Part shown: positions 1 through 8,847 of the stretch, in pieces
How the letters are laid out: each line of letters begins with the position of its first letter
Numbering within the stretch: position 1 is the stretch's first letter
Assembly (NCBI RefSeq): GCF_001187725.1
Contig: NZ_LGIQ01000009.1
Span: 213,493-277,492 of the forward strand
DNA from: Brevibacillus reuszeri
GTDB lineage: Bacteria > Bacillota > Bacilli > Brevibacillales > Brevibacillaceae
Length of the DNA: 64,000 nt
Direction of reading: 5' to 3'
Notes under the pieces: model-generated
Seen by the model: the letters and a program-made list of their open reading frames with translations, nothing else
What the model was told of the DNA's origin: nothing
Database searches by the model: none
Made by a program: the position numbers and the translations under genes

Positions 1-1
1 A

Positions 2-1507
2 AAGCCTCAGTCGAGCACGCCGATAGACAAAGAGCTTGCCAATAACGAAACGGTTATGCGTGAGCTTTACTCAAATTGTTCTGATCTTGTATACCGATCC
101 TTTCTCATTGGTGGTTCTACGAAAGCACTTTTGGTGTATATAGATGGGCTTTCCAATACGGAGGAATTGGATAGAAGTGTACTGTCATCCCTGATGAATG
201 GGAAGATATCCAAAGATACGACTGCACGCAAGCTGGTGGAAAAGACAATTACTGTTTCGAAATGGCGGGAGGTAAGCAGCCTTGAGGATTGCCTGGAATC
301 CATCTCAAACGGTTGTCCCGTTCTTCTGATAGATCAACAAGAGACGGCAATCTCCTTTGGACTTGAAAAATGGGAAAAACGCTCAATCGAAGAACCGGTA
401 GCAGAGGGGGTAGTGCGTGGGCCACGAGAGGGGTTTACTGAATCCCTGAACGTGAACACGGCTATGCTACGGCGACTTATCAAAAGCCCGGCCCTAAAAA
501 TGGAGCTGATGCAAATTGGCGGGTACACCAAAACAAAAGTGATGCTCGCTTATATCGATGGCCTTGTAGACCCGACTTTGGTTACCGAGCTCAAGAATCG
601 ATTGAATCGCATTGATATTGATGGTGTTTTGGAAAGCGGGTATATCGAGGAATTGATCGAGGATCACCCGGCTTCTCCGTTTCCTCAAATATTAAGTACA
701 GAGCGACCCGATGTGGCCTGTGGGAACTTACTGGAAGGCCGCGTGGTGATTATCGTAGACGGCACGCCATTCATACTGATTGCACCGACAACGCTGATTG
801 CCCTCTTGCAATCCAGTGAGGATTATTACCAACGATCCTTTGCCAGCACGGCTATCCGTTTATTGCGTTACTTCTTTACGGTCATTTCCTTCTTGCTGCC
901 ATCCCTGTATGTAGCATTAATTACGTTTCACCACGAGATGGTACCAACCTCTTTGTTAATCAGTATGGCCTCCTCACGTGAGGCAGTCCCGTTCCCTGCT
1001 TTAGTTGAGGCCTTGATCATGGAAGTAACATTTGAAGCTTTACGAGAAGCGGGTGTGAGACTTCCCAAGCAAGTGGGGGCTGCAGTAAGTATCGTGGGAG
1101 CATTGGTTATTGGACAAGCCGCGGTACAGGCCGGCCTCGTTTCTGCACCGATGGTCATTGTCGTAGCGATTACAGGAATTGCGTCCTTCATGATTCCACA
1201 CTATATAGCCGGAATTGCGATCAGACTTCTCCGGTTCCCCATGATGTTTCTCGCCGGGACATTAGGACTATTGGGCATCATGCTGGGGATTATTGCGACA
1301 GTCGTCCATTTGTGTACAATCCGCTCTGTTGGTGTTCCGTATCTGACTCCTTTTGGCCCATTAAAAAGCAAGGAACTAAAGGATGCTGTTGTCCGTGCAC
1401 CTTGGTGGATGCTGAATACCAGACCGAGATTGACTGGAGAATCAAACATGTACAGACAAGCGCCCGGCTTAAAACCCGATCCATCAAAAGGGGGAGACAC
1501 AGGATGA
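2..1507 (+). CDS. Spore germination receptor subunit A (GerA family), 5' end outside window
   Basis: GerA-family proteins are the A subunits of nutrient germinant receptors in the inner membrane of the spore; with B and C subunits they trigger germination. The soluble N-terminal half shows family features (SFLIGG, LVYIDGL, IGGYTKTKVMLAYIDGL, VIIVDGTPF) and the last third holds several hydrophobic segments, starting near the LLRYFFTVISFLLPSLYVAL stretch. The frame is open back to base 2 with sensible codons before the first ATG at 56 (PQSSTPIDKELANNE), so the real start is probably a short way upstream of the window and the ATG at 56 is internal. The stop overlaps the next start (ATGA), which ties it to the downstream ger genes. 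Family call firm; the germinant cannot be told. Confidence 0.93.
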   Translation, partial: KPQSSTPIDKELANNETVMRELYSNCSDLVYRSFLIGGSTKALLVYIDGLSNTEELDRSVLSSLMNGKISKDTTARKLVEKTITVSKWREVSSLEDCLESISNGCPVLLIDQQETAISFGLEKWEKRSIEEPVAEGVVRGPREGFTESLNVNTAMLRRLIKSPALKMELMQIGGYTKTKVMLAYIDGLVDPTLVTELKNRLNRIDIDGVLESGYIEELIEDHPASPFPQILSTERPDVACGNLLEGRVVIIVDGTPFILIAPTTLIALLQSSEDYYQRSFASTAIRLLRYFFTVISFLLPSLYVALITFHHEMVPTSLLISMASSREAVPFPALVEALIMEVTFEALREAGVRLPKQVGAAVSIVGALVIGQAAVQAGLVSAPMVIVVAITGIASFMIPHYIAGIAIRLLRFPMMFLAGTLGLLGIMLGIIATVVHLCTIRSVGVPYLTPFGPLKSKELKDAVVRAPWWMLNTRPRLTGESNMYRQAPGLKPDPSKGGDTG

Positions 1508-1722
1508 AGTGGGGGCTGATCCTGGGCATGAGCACATTGGTCGGGCTAATTATTCTCTACGAATGGCCCAAACTAAAGCCCCTTCCGAAGAAGGATAAAG
1601 TGAGTTTTTTCATGCTGGTGTTTATGGGGTGGTTTCTTTCGATGTTTGACCTACCCAATATTCCGGGACCTACCTCCATGATCGAATCACTCTTCAAGCC
1701 GTTTTCAAAAATGCTGGAGTAA
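1504..1722 (+). CDS. Small two-helix membrane protein, germination receptor D-subunit type
   Basis: A 72-residue protein starting at the ATG that overlaps the gerA stop by four bases. It has an N-terminal hydrophobic helix (about residues 3-19), a short basic linker (KLKPLPKKDK) and a second helix (about 34-48), followed by a conserved-looking DLPNIPGPTSM tail. The product of 8595-8825 has the same plan and shares the linker charge and an FPNMPGPSQ motif, so the two are paralogues. Small two-TM D subunits are known in several Bacillus germinant receptor operons and modulate receptor function; assignment here rests on position, size and topology. The longer reading from 1312 in this frame overlaps gerA and is a shadow. 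Confidence 0.75.
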   Translation: MKWGLILGMSTLVGLIILYEWPKLKPLPKKDKVSFFMLVFMGWFLSMFDLPNIPGPTSMIESLFKPFSKMLE

Positions 1723-1743
1723 TGATAGAAAAAGGGTGGGAAG

Positions 1744-2871
1744 ATGCAAGGGAATGAGAAAATAACAGCCGGACAGATGGGCTTGTTGATGTTTTTTGCC
1801 ATAGCAGCATCAGCTGTTACCGTAGTCCCTGGAATCACCGGCAAATATGCACATAATGATCTGTGGCTCTCTCCCATCTGGGCGTCGATCATTGGCTATG
1901 TAACGGTGTTCATCACCTGCCGATTGCACCAGTTATATCCCAATCAATCCGTCATCCAATATAACGAAGTCATTTTGGGGAGCTTTTTAGGCAAGCTGGC
2001 GAGTCTCTTCCTTATTTTTTTCTACTTACATCTAACTGGTCTTATACTGAGGGGCTTCGCTGAGTTTGTCGTGGGCAACTTCCTGAGCCGTACGCCAATC
2101 AGTGTAGTCATGATAAGCATGCTGTTGGTTAATGCCCTTGCTGTCAAGGGAGGTGTAGAAGTATTGGGAAGGACTGCGCAATTGTTCTTTCTCATTTTCT
2201 TACTTCCCGTTGCGCTGATGCCATTTTTACTCGGGTCCATGCAGCTTCATTACCTATTTCCAATACTGGAACACGGTCTAAAGCCAACGTTTCTAGGAGC
2301 GGCTTCTCCCCAAGCATGGTTTAGTGAGGTATTTTTAATGACTTTCTTCCTACCGTTTGTATCGAATCAGGAGAAAAGTATGCGGTCAGGCATGATCAGT
2401 GTGTTTGGTACGATGCTGCTGCTCACTGTGATCAACTTCTTTATTCTCTTCGTGATGGGGAGACAGGCAGGCGATTTTTTATACCCGGTGATGGTGGCTT
2501 TTCGTTATATCAGTGTGGCTGATTTCTTTCAGAATCTGGACTCGGTTGTCATGGGGATTTGGATTATCGGGATGTATCAAAAAATCAGCGTCTTCTACTA
2601 TGCTACTGCAATCGGAGCCAGTCAGATACTTGGACTTCGCGATTATCGTCCACTCGTTCTGCCATTGGGCATATTGATTATCGTCATGGCTTTCTGGTCC
2701 GTTCCAGACCAGCTTCGTGTTAGCCAGTTTGATACGTTGGCATTTCCGATATATGGTCCACTGGTCCAAACGGTATTTCCTCTCCTGCTATGGATACTCG
2801 CGATTTTGCAAAAAAGAGGGCAGGCAACAAATACAGGACGCACCGCAATGACGAATAGCGGTAAATCCTAG
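1744..2871 (+). CDS. Spore germination receptor subunit B (GerB-family permease)
   Basis: A 375-residue polytopic membrane protein of the endospore germination permease family (APC superfamily), thought to bind the amino-acid germinant. It has about ten hydrophobic segments and family signatures: an N-terminal KITAGQMGLLMFF, HNDLWLSPIWAS near residue 40, the GGVEVLGR loop after the fourth helix, PQAWFSEVFLMTFFLPF in the middle, and ISVADFFQNLDSVVMGIW near residue 255. Start ATG follows GGGTGGGAAG. It lies 21 bases after the D-type gene and 19 bases before a second B paralogue, so it belongs to the same transcript. Confidence 0.93.
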   Translation: MQGNEKITAGQMGLLMFFAIAASAVTVVPGITGKYAHNDLWLSPIWASIIGYVTVFITCRLHQLYPNQSVIQYNEVILGSFLGKLASLFLIFFYLHLTGLILRGFAEFVVGNFLSRTPISVVMISMLLVNALAVKGGVEVLGRTAQLFFLIFLLPVALMPFLLGSMQLHYLFPILEHGLKPTFLGAASPQAWFSEVFLMTFFLPFVSNQEKSMRSGMISVFGTMLLLTVINFFILFVMGRQAGDFLYPVMVAFRYISVADFFQNLDSVVMGIWIIGMYQKISVFYYATAIGASQILGLRDYRPLVLPLGILIIVMAFWSVPDQLRVSQFDTLAFPIYGPLVQTVFPLLLWILAILQKRGQATNTGRTAMTNSGKS

Positions 2872-2890
2872 TCAGGGGGAATCAGGATAC

Positions 2891-3997
2891 ATGCTGGAGA
2901 CAGGAAAAATATCTGCCTTACAAATGGGATTGACGATTTATCCAGTCTTGATGTCTACCGCCATGCTGGCTGGACCCAATGTCATGGCGAAGGAAGCTAT
3001 GAACGATTTGTGGATCTCACCGATCTGGGCCTCACTGATCGGCTTTGCATGTGTAATCATTGCTCATCAACTACACGAGAAATATCCGCAAAAAACGATT
3101 ATCGAGCAGATCGAGGAAATTTTAGGCAAGCTGTTTGGGAAGGTAGTTGGCTTCTTCTACTTGTTCTTTTTTCTACAGCTAAGTGCTTTTATTGTTAGAG
3201 AGTATGCAGATTTCATTGCCATCTTTTTAAAGGATACGCCACTAAGCGTAATTTCTGGCGTGCTGGTTCTCGTTAGCGCCATGGCAGTGACTGGAGGTGT
3301 GGAAGTTGTGGTCAGGTCAGCACAGTTTTTTTTTCCGCTATTTGTGATTCCTTTGCTGATCATGATTGGACTGATCTTCCCTGATTTGGAGCCACAAAAC
3401 ATCTTTCCGATTCTGGGGAATGGCTTGCTTCCATCACTGAAGGGAGCAATGACTCCACAAGGCTGGTTCAGTGAAGTGTTTCTCATCTCCTTTTTTCTGC
3501 CTTTCCTTGCTGATGAGAAGAAGGGGAAGCGATCGGGAATGGTGACTGTTGGATTCGTCATGATCTCGATGTGCATCGTGAATTTGGTCACCTACTTTTT
3601 GATGGGCGATGCAACTGGACGTATCCTGTTCCCGGTCATGGATACAGCGAGGTACATCAGTGTCGCCGATTTTTTTGAGAATCTGGAGTCTGGAGTCATG
3701 GCTATCTGGGTGATTGGGGCATATGTAAAGGTTTCTGTGTTTTACTACGTGACGGTTCTGGGAACAGCACAATGGTTGAAGCTCACAACCTACAGGCCCA
3801 TAGTACTCCCGATTGGGCTTCTGACTGTGGTTTTCAGTTTTTGGGGATTGCCTAATTTCGCTGTAATAGGAGATTTGCATCTGTTTACGATCCCTGTTGT
3901 GCTCTTTTTGTTTTGTTGTTTCTTTCCGGCGATCCTGTTAGTGATTTCTGTATGGAAAAAGAACAACACCGCCTATAAAGGAGTTCGATCCGGATGA
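2891..3997 (+). CDS. Second GerB-family germination permease
   Basis: A 368-residue paralogue of the preceding gene with the same landmarks in the same order: ISALQMGLTIY at the start, MNDLWISPIWASLIGF, the GGVEVVVR loop, PQGWFSEVFLISFFLPF and ISVADFFENLESGVMAIW. Around ten membrane helices are visible. Tandem B genes in a receptor operon usually mean alternative ligand-binding subunits for a shared A/C pair; that is inference here. The last codons overlap the start of the following gerC by four bases (ATGA-type arrangement at 3994-3997), a sign of translational coupling. Confidence 0.92.
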   Translation: MLETGKISALQMGLTIYPVLMSTAMLAGPNVMAKEAMNDLWISPIWASLIGFACVIIAHQLHEKYPQKTIIEQIEEILGKLFGKVVGFFYLFFFLQLSAFIVREYADFIAIFLKDTPLSVISGVLVLVSAMAVTGGVEVVVRSAQFFFPLFVIPLLIMIGLIFPDLEPQNIFPILGNGLLPSLKGAMTPQGWFSEVFLISFFLPFLADEKKGKRSGMVTVGFVMISMCIVNLVTYFLMGDATGRILFPVMDTARYISVADFFENLESGVMAIWVIGAYVKVSVFYYVTVLGTAQWLKLTTYRPIVLPIGLLTVVFSFWGLPNFAVIGDLHLFTIPVVLFLFCCFFPAILLVISVWKKNNTAYKGVRSG

Positions 3998-5169
3998 GGA
4001 CCTGGTTCGTGGTTCTTGTCTTTTGCAGTTTACTTGCTGCAGGTTGCTGGGATCGCACGGAAATCAATGATTTGGCCATTGTAACAGCGGCAGCGATCGA
4101 TCATGAGAAAGACCATCAAATCAGATTAAGCATTCAGGTGTTTATCCCGCGAGAGCTTACAACTGGACAAGGGGGGACGGGAAGTGGTGGAGGCGAGCTG
4201 ACAACTGTTTACAGCGGAACAGGTGTAAATATATCGGATGCGATGTCAAAGGTACAAGCCAAGCTGCCTCGCAAAATATTTTGGGGGCATTGCAAGGTGT
4301 ATTTGTTTGGTGAGGAAGCTGCGAAACAGGGGATGTCAGAGCATATCGACTTTCTCGTGCGACATCCTGGCCCACGTAACCGAGCTTACTTGTATGTAAC
4401 GAAAGGAAAAGCAAAAGAGGGTCTAGCGATTAAAACCGTGCTGGAACGCTCTTCTGCAGAGGCACTTCGTGAATTTGCCAGTATGCATATTGGAATGGCA
4501 GTGACACTGGTAGACTACAGAAACATGCTAAAAAGCGAGTCTGAGACGGTTGCTGTACCTATGATTGAAAATGGGGCCAAGTTGAAAACGCCCGTTCAAA
4601 TCCAAACAAAATCAATCCTCATTGGCACAGCTATCTTTAAGAAGGATAAAATGATCGGTCATATTTCTCCAAAGGTTACTCGCGGTCTCTTGTGGCTACG
4701 AAATGAAGTGACCCAAGCGGCAATTACGGTTCGGCCACCGCATGTAAAAGGGATTGTCTCTGTCATGCCGAGTCGCTCCCGCGTAACACTTGACCCTGTG
4801 ATTAAGAATGGCAAGTGGAGCATGGTGGTAAAAGTCGACTCAGAAGGAGATGTTGTAGAAAATGGAACCTTGCTCAATCTGATGAATCCGGATTTACTCT
4901 CGATCGTGCAAAAAGCCGTTCGGGATGATATTCAAGCGCGGATAACATTTTCACTTGAGACCTTGCAAAAGGAATTGAAAGCTGACGTAGCAAACTTTGC
5001 GGGTGCTTTTCACCGAAAGTATCCAAAAGAGTGGGAGCAGAACAAGGAACAATGGGAACAGATTTATCCAAAAATCGAGGTGAAAAACCAAATCAACGTA
5101 AAAATCCGCCGCCCTGGCTTGATCTCAGCACCTGCTGGGGTTCGCGAGGAGGACGTCATCAATAAGTAG
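3994..5169 (+). CDS. Spore germination receptor lipoprotein subunit C (GerC family)
   Basis: A 391-residue lipoprotein of the Ger(x)C family, the C subunit anchored by a lipid on the outer face of the spore inner membrane. The N-terminus is a lipoprotein signal peptide with lipobox LAAGC, then the family hallmark CWDRTEINDLAIVTAAAID. Other family blocks are MSKVQAKLPRKIFWGHCKVY, HPGPRNRAYLYV and the C-terminal RRPGL near residue 375. It overlaps the second gerB by four bases. A close paralogue lies at 7417-8598. Confidence 0.94.
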   Translation: MRTWFVVLVFCSLLAAGCWDRTEINDLAIVTAAAIDHEKDHQIRLSIQVFIPRELTTGQGGTGSGGGELTTVYSGTGVNISDAMSKVQAKLPRKIFWGHCKVYLFGEEAAKQGMSEHIDFLVRHPGPRNRAYLYVTKGKAKEGLAIKTVLERSSAEALREFASMHIGMAVTLVDYRNMLKSESETVAVPMIENGAKLKTPVQIQTKSILIGTAIFKKDKMIGHISPKVTRGLLWLRNEVTQAAITVRPPHVKGIVSVMPSRSRVTLDPVIKNGKWSMVVKVDSEGDVVENGTLLNLMNPDLLSIVQKAVRDDIQARITFSLETLQKELKADVANFAGAFHRKYPKEWEQNKEQWEQIYPKIEVKNQINVKIRRPGLISAPAGVREEDVINK

Positions 5170-5200
5170 AGTGATGGAGGTGGAAGAAAGGGGGGTAAGC

Positions 5201-6649
5201 ATGGATGGAAGGTGGATTCCCTTTTTCATAGGCTCTTTTGCAGGAACGATCCTGGCAGCACTTTGTCTTGGCCTGATTATGTTCCTGGGCTTTAAATCGA
5301 TTACGCAATGGCTGCTAGGGCGTTTTATGAAGCGGTTGATGTCAGATCGTTATCCGGAGAACATCTTTGAAATGGTATCTGCCATGACAAAGGTTAGTCC
5401 GCGGATCGTCCTGGAAAATAGCCTGCGAGCAGCTTCCGGTCAAGCGATAGAGCGCCCATTTGGCAGTCCTCGCAAATTTTTAAACTTTGATGGACTCATT
5501 TTCTCACCGGCACAGCTGGCTGTCTTGCCTGCGCATGAGGATGAAGAAGTAGATATGAGTATCACGATTGGACCGATGGCCAAGAAACCATTGAAGCTCG
5601 ATATCCCCGTAATGGCAGGAGCAATGGGATTTGGCATAGGAATCAGTGAGAGTGTAAAAATTGCGATAGCAAAAGGTACAGCAGCCGCCGGAACCTTAAC
5701 CAATACGGGAGAGGGACCTCTTCTTCCCGAAGAACGGCAATTTGCCAAGCATTTGGTGATTCAATATAATTCCGGACCTTGGGCGAAGGAACCGGAAACG
5801 TTAAAGCAAGCGGATGCGATCGAAATTCATTTTGGACAAGGGGCAACTGCCGCAGCCGCAAGCTTTATTCCAGCCGAGTACCTAAAAGGCAAAGCTAGCA
5901 AGCTAATGGGTGTCGAAGGTGAGGAGATGGTCGTCATTCCTTCTAGGCAGCCGGAGGTTAACAGCAAAGACGACTTACTGAAGCTCGTTGATAAGCTGAG
6001 GACGATAACCGGCGGCGTGCCGATTGGCGTCAAGATTTGTGCGAGTGTGATCTTGGAAGCAGATTTGGAGATTGCAATACAGGCAGGCGTCGATTTTATC
6101 AGTATCGACGGAGGGCAAGCCGGTACAAAAGGCGGGCCTCCAATCCTGGAGGATGACTTTGGCCTGCCGACCATTTATGCATTGACTCGTGCGGCTCGCT
6201 ACTTACAAGAGCGTGGAGTGAAAGACAAAATTACGCTACTTTCTGGTGGAGGCTACAGCAATCCCGGGGAATGCTTGAAAGCGATAGCGCTAGGGGCAGA
6301 TGGGATTTTTATGGGAACCTCAATGCTCTGGGCGATGACTCATGACCAAGTGACGAAGGCAATACCATGGGAGCCGCCTACCATGTTAACCAATTATCCG
6401 GGCACACTGAAAGATAAATTCAACCCTGATGAAGCGACACAGTATTTGACCAACTTTTTTCTGGCGTTTGTGGATGAAATGGAAATCGCCCTTTTAGCGA
6501 TGGGGAAGACATCATTGTCGGAGGTCACGATAAACGATCTTGCGGCATTAGATGAATTGACAAGCAAGGTAACAAGGGTCCCTCTCGCGTATCAATCCCC
6601 CTCTGAAGAAGAAAAAGGGGGAGCAACGGGGCAGGCTGGCAAGGAGTGA
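5201..6649 (+). CDS. Membrane-anchored FMN-binding glutamate synthase-like protein in the ger operon
   Basis: About 482 residues. An N-terminal hydrophobic helix (roughly residues 5-29) precedes a FMN-binding (beta/alpha)8 domain of the glutamate synthase family: PVMAGAMGFGIGISESV, TNTGEGPLLPEE, EIHFGQGATAA, VGVKICAS-type strand, FISIDGGQAGTKGGPP and LLSGGGYSNPGECLKA with a phosphate-binding GADGIFMGTS loop. There is no amidotransferase domain, and the Cys cluster that holds the 3Fe-4S centre in classical GltB is not visible after the FMN loop. It resembles stand-alone proteins such as B. subtilis YerD. Start chosen at ATG 5201, 5 bases after AAAGGGGGG; in-frame GTG 5171 and ATG 5174 are alternatives without a good site. 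Substrate unknown; placement between two gerC genes suggests a spore role. Confidence 0.85.
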   Translation: MDGRWIPFFIGSFAGTILAALCLGLIMFLGFKSITQWLLGRFMKRLMSDRYPENIFEMVSAMTKVSPRIVLENSLRAASGQAIERPFGSPRKFLNFDGLIFSPAQLAVLPAHEDEEVDMSITIGPMAKKPLKLDIPVMAGAMGFGIGISESVKIAIAKGTAAAGTLTNTGEGPLLPEERQFAKHLVIQYNSGPWAKEPETLKQADAIEIHFGQGATAAAASFIPAEYLKGKASKLMGVEGEEMVVIPSRQPEVNSKDDLLKLVDKLRTITGGVPIGVKICASVILEADLEIAIQAGVDFISIDGGQAGTKGGPPILEDDFGLPTIYALTRAARYLQERGVKDKITLLSGGGYSNPGECLKAIALGADGIFMGTSMLWAMTHDQVTKAIPWEPPTMLTNYPGTLKDKFNPDEATQYLTNFFLAFVDEMEIALLAMGKTSLSEVTINDLAALDELTSKVTRVPLAYQSPSEEEKGGATGQAGKE

Positions 6650-7395
6650 TTCGTATCAACGAGGAGATTATCCAAATCAAACAGCCATTTCAAAGGCATG
6701 GATGGATCATGATGCAAACCTGGGAGCATTTATTGTTTCTTCACTGGGCGGTTCCGCCAAAAGTCCTCCGAAGTCTTATTCCCCAAGAGCTAGAAATCGA
6801 CACTTATCAAGGCATGGCATGGCTAGGGATCATTCCTTTTTTGATGAGTGGGGTTCGGCTGCGGCGATTGCCAATGATTCCGTTTACGTCTACCTTTCCT
6901 GAAATCAATGTGAGGACGTACGTAAAGGCAAAACAAAAATCAGGTGTTTATTTCCTCTCATTGGATGCCTCAAATCCGTTAATAACCGCCATTGCAAAGC
7001 AGTGGTATCGACTGCCTTATTTTCAAGCAAGCATGCGTTTTGCGAAGCAAGCGCATTCCATCGAGTTTGATTCAGGCAGGAGGGAAAAGCATAGTCCGCC
7101 TGTACAGTTTTCGGGTACGTATGAACCGGTTGGAAATGCCTTTGCGTCCGATAAAGAGACGATTGAGCATTGGCTAACGGAGCGCTACACGCTGTTTTGT
7201 CAATGCGACCACTCGAAGCGGCTCTATTATGCAGATGTGTACCATGAGCCGTGGGCTTTGCAAAAAGCTATCGTCCAGCTAAGAGAAAACACGATGACAA
7301 AAAGGTTATCGATTCCACTAGAACCACAACCAGACCTCGCTTTTTATGCGCGCGGTGTTCAGAGCTATGTATGGCCAATTACGAGACTCTACTGA
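6646..7395 (+). CDS. DUF2071 (YqjF-like) family protein
   Basis: A 249-residue protein of the DUF2071/YqjF family. Family features are the N-terminal RHGWIMMQTWEHLLFLHW, followed by LIPQELEIDTYQGMAWLGIIPF, then FPEINVRTYV near residue 85 and GVYFLSLDASN. The biochemical function of the family is not established. The GTG start overlaps the TGA of the preceding FMN protein; the AAGGAG just before it is too close for ideal spacing, so the true initiation codon is uncertain by a few codons. It sits in the middle of the germination operon, 21 bases before a second gerC. Confidence 0.8.
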   Translation: MIRINEEIIQIKQPFQRHGWIMMQTWEHLLFLHWAVPPKVLRSLIPQELEIDTYQGMAWLGIIPFLMSGVRLRRLPMIPFTSTFPEINVRTYVKAKQKSGVYFLSLDASNPLITAIAKQWYRLPYFQASMRFAKQAHSIEFDSGRREKHSPPVQFSGTYEPVGNAFASDKETIEHWLTERYTLFCQCDHSKRLYYADVYHEPWALQKAIVQLRENTMTKRLSIPLEPQPDLAFYARGVQSYVWPITRLY

Positions 7396-7416
7396 CAGGG
7401 AGGCAGAGATGAGCTG

Positions 7417-8598
7417 ATGAAGAAGATCATACTCATTCCTTTGAGCCTTCTCTGTATTCTCATGCAAAGTGGCTGTTGGGATCGGATCGAAATTAACGAT
7501 TTAGCCATTATTACCGCAGTAGCGTTCGACAAGGCAAGCGAGAAAGAAATCGAGCTTTCTGCACAAGTCTTCATTCCCCGTTCGTTTAGTGGCGGTACGG
7601 CTTCCAGCTCCAGTAACAAAAGCCCAGTGACGCTCTCTCGCACGACAAAAGGGGTGAATGTGGCGGATGCTTTGTCCAAAATGCAGGCAAATCTTCCCCG
7701 GAAGGTTTTTTGGGGGCATTGCAAGATCTACATATATGGGGAAGAGCTGGCCAAGGAAGGAATTACAGAGCTAGTCGATTTTTTAACGCGTCATCCAGAG
7801 CCGCGCAATCGAGCGTATATGTACGTGAGTAAAGGAAAGGCAAAAGAAATGCTCAGCTTAACACCCACTCTTGAAATCAATTCAGCAGAAGTCGTGAGAA
7901 AGCTTTCAGGTCTTGATGTTGGTATGAAGGTGACGCTTCTTGAACTGCAAAAGATGCTGGAAGGGAACGAGAAAACCGCAGTGTTGCCGATGATTTCGAT
8001 TATGAAACCCGAAAAAGCAGCGCAACCAATGAAAACCAATCCATATTTAATCGGAACAGCCGTTTTCAAAGATGGGAAAATGAGCGGTCTCTTATCTGAA
8101 CGCTACACAAGAGGGGCTATGTGGATACGAAATGAAATTGCCTCCACAACCGTAACGGTTAAAGCCAAAAGCGTGCGCGGCTTTGTCTCGCTCAACCCGA
8201 TTCGTGAAGTGACCAAGCTGATTCCAAAGATTGAGAATGGGAAATGGAAAATGCTCGTTGAAGTTGAGACGGAAGGGGATCTGATTCAGAACGGCACCAA
8301 CCTGGACCTCACTGTACCCAAGCTGATGAAAATAATGGAGAATGCTTTGCGGGATGACATCGAAACGCGGATCAAAGGCACACTCGCTATGGCACAAAAA
8401 GAACTCAAGGCGGATATTTTCGATTTTGCTACTCATTTTCGGCGAAAGTATCCGCGAGAGTTTGCTGCAGTAAAGGACAAGTGGGAGCAGGTATTCCCGA
8501 AGGTGGAAGTGGAGGTAGTTGTGAAAGCTTATATACGTCGTCCAGGCTTATCCACGATCCCAGGAGGTATTCCTGAATCAGAGGTGAGAAAAAAGTGA
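7417..8598 (+). CDS. Second GerC-family germination lipoprotein
   Basis: A 393-residue lipoprotein with signal peptide ending in a SGC lipobox and the GerC hallmark CWDRIEINDLAIITAVAFD. It shares with 3994-5169 the blocks MSKMQ/MQANLPRKVFWGHCKIY, HPEPRNRAYMYV, KGKMSGLLSERYTRGAMWIRNE and the terminal RRPGL. The two are clearly paralogues, probably products of duplication of a C-D-B or B-C block. Start ATG 7417 follows GCAGAG/GGGAGGCAGAGATGAG. The stop overlaps the GTG start of the small membrane gene that follows. Confidence 0.94.
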   Translation: MKKIILIPLSLLCILMQSGCWDRIEINDLAIITAVAFDKASEKEIELSAQVFIPRSFSGGTASSSSNKSPVTLSRTTKGVNVADALSKMQANLPRKVFWGHCKIYIYGEELAKEGITELVDFLTRHPEPRNRAYMYVSKGKAKEMLSLTPTLEINSAEVVRKLSGLDVGMKVTLLELQKMLEGNEKTAVLPMISIMKPEKAAQPMKTNPYLIGTAVFKDGKMSGLLSERYTRGAMWIRNEIASTTVTVKAKSVRGFVSLNPIREVTKLIPKIENGKWKMLVEVETEGDLIQNGTNLDLTVPKLMKIMENALRDDIETRIKGTLAMAQKELKADIFDFATHFRRKYPREFAAVKDKWEQVFPKVEVEVVVKAYIRRPGLSTIPGGIPESEVRKK

Positions 8599-8825
8599 GA
8601 TGGCCGGCTATTTTTGGACTTACTCTCGTTGTCGCGCTCATTTTGATCGTGGAACGAAAAAGAATAAAGAGAAGTACAGGCAAATCGAAAATGACTTTTC
8701 TATTCTTAACGTTTGCGGGATGGGTGATTGGGGTCCTACTCCTGATTTTTCCCAATATGCCAGGTCCCTCACAGGTATGGTTAGTGATTTTTAAGCCCCT
8801 CTACAACATGGTAGGACTACATTGA
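8595..8825 (+). CDS. Second small two-helix membrane protein, germination D-subunit type
   Basis: A 76-residue protein with GTG start (MRWPAIFGLTLVVALILIVE...), overlapping the gerC stop by four bases. Two hydrophobic helices (about residues 4-20 and 37-55) flank a basic linker (RKRIKRSTGKSK), then FPNMPGPSQ. This mirrors the 72-residue product of 1504-1722, which has PNIPGPTS at the same place. It is best read as the D subunit of the second receptor module. Confidence 0.75.
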   Translation: MRWPAIFGLTLVVALILIVERKRIKRSTGKSKMTFLFLTFAGWVIGVLLLIFPNMPGPSQVWLVIFKPLYNMVGLH

Positions 8826-8847
8826 CAAACGACAAGGTGAGAAGGAT

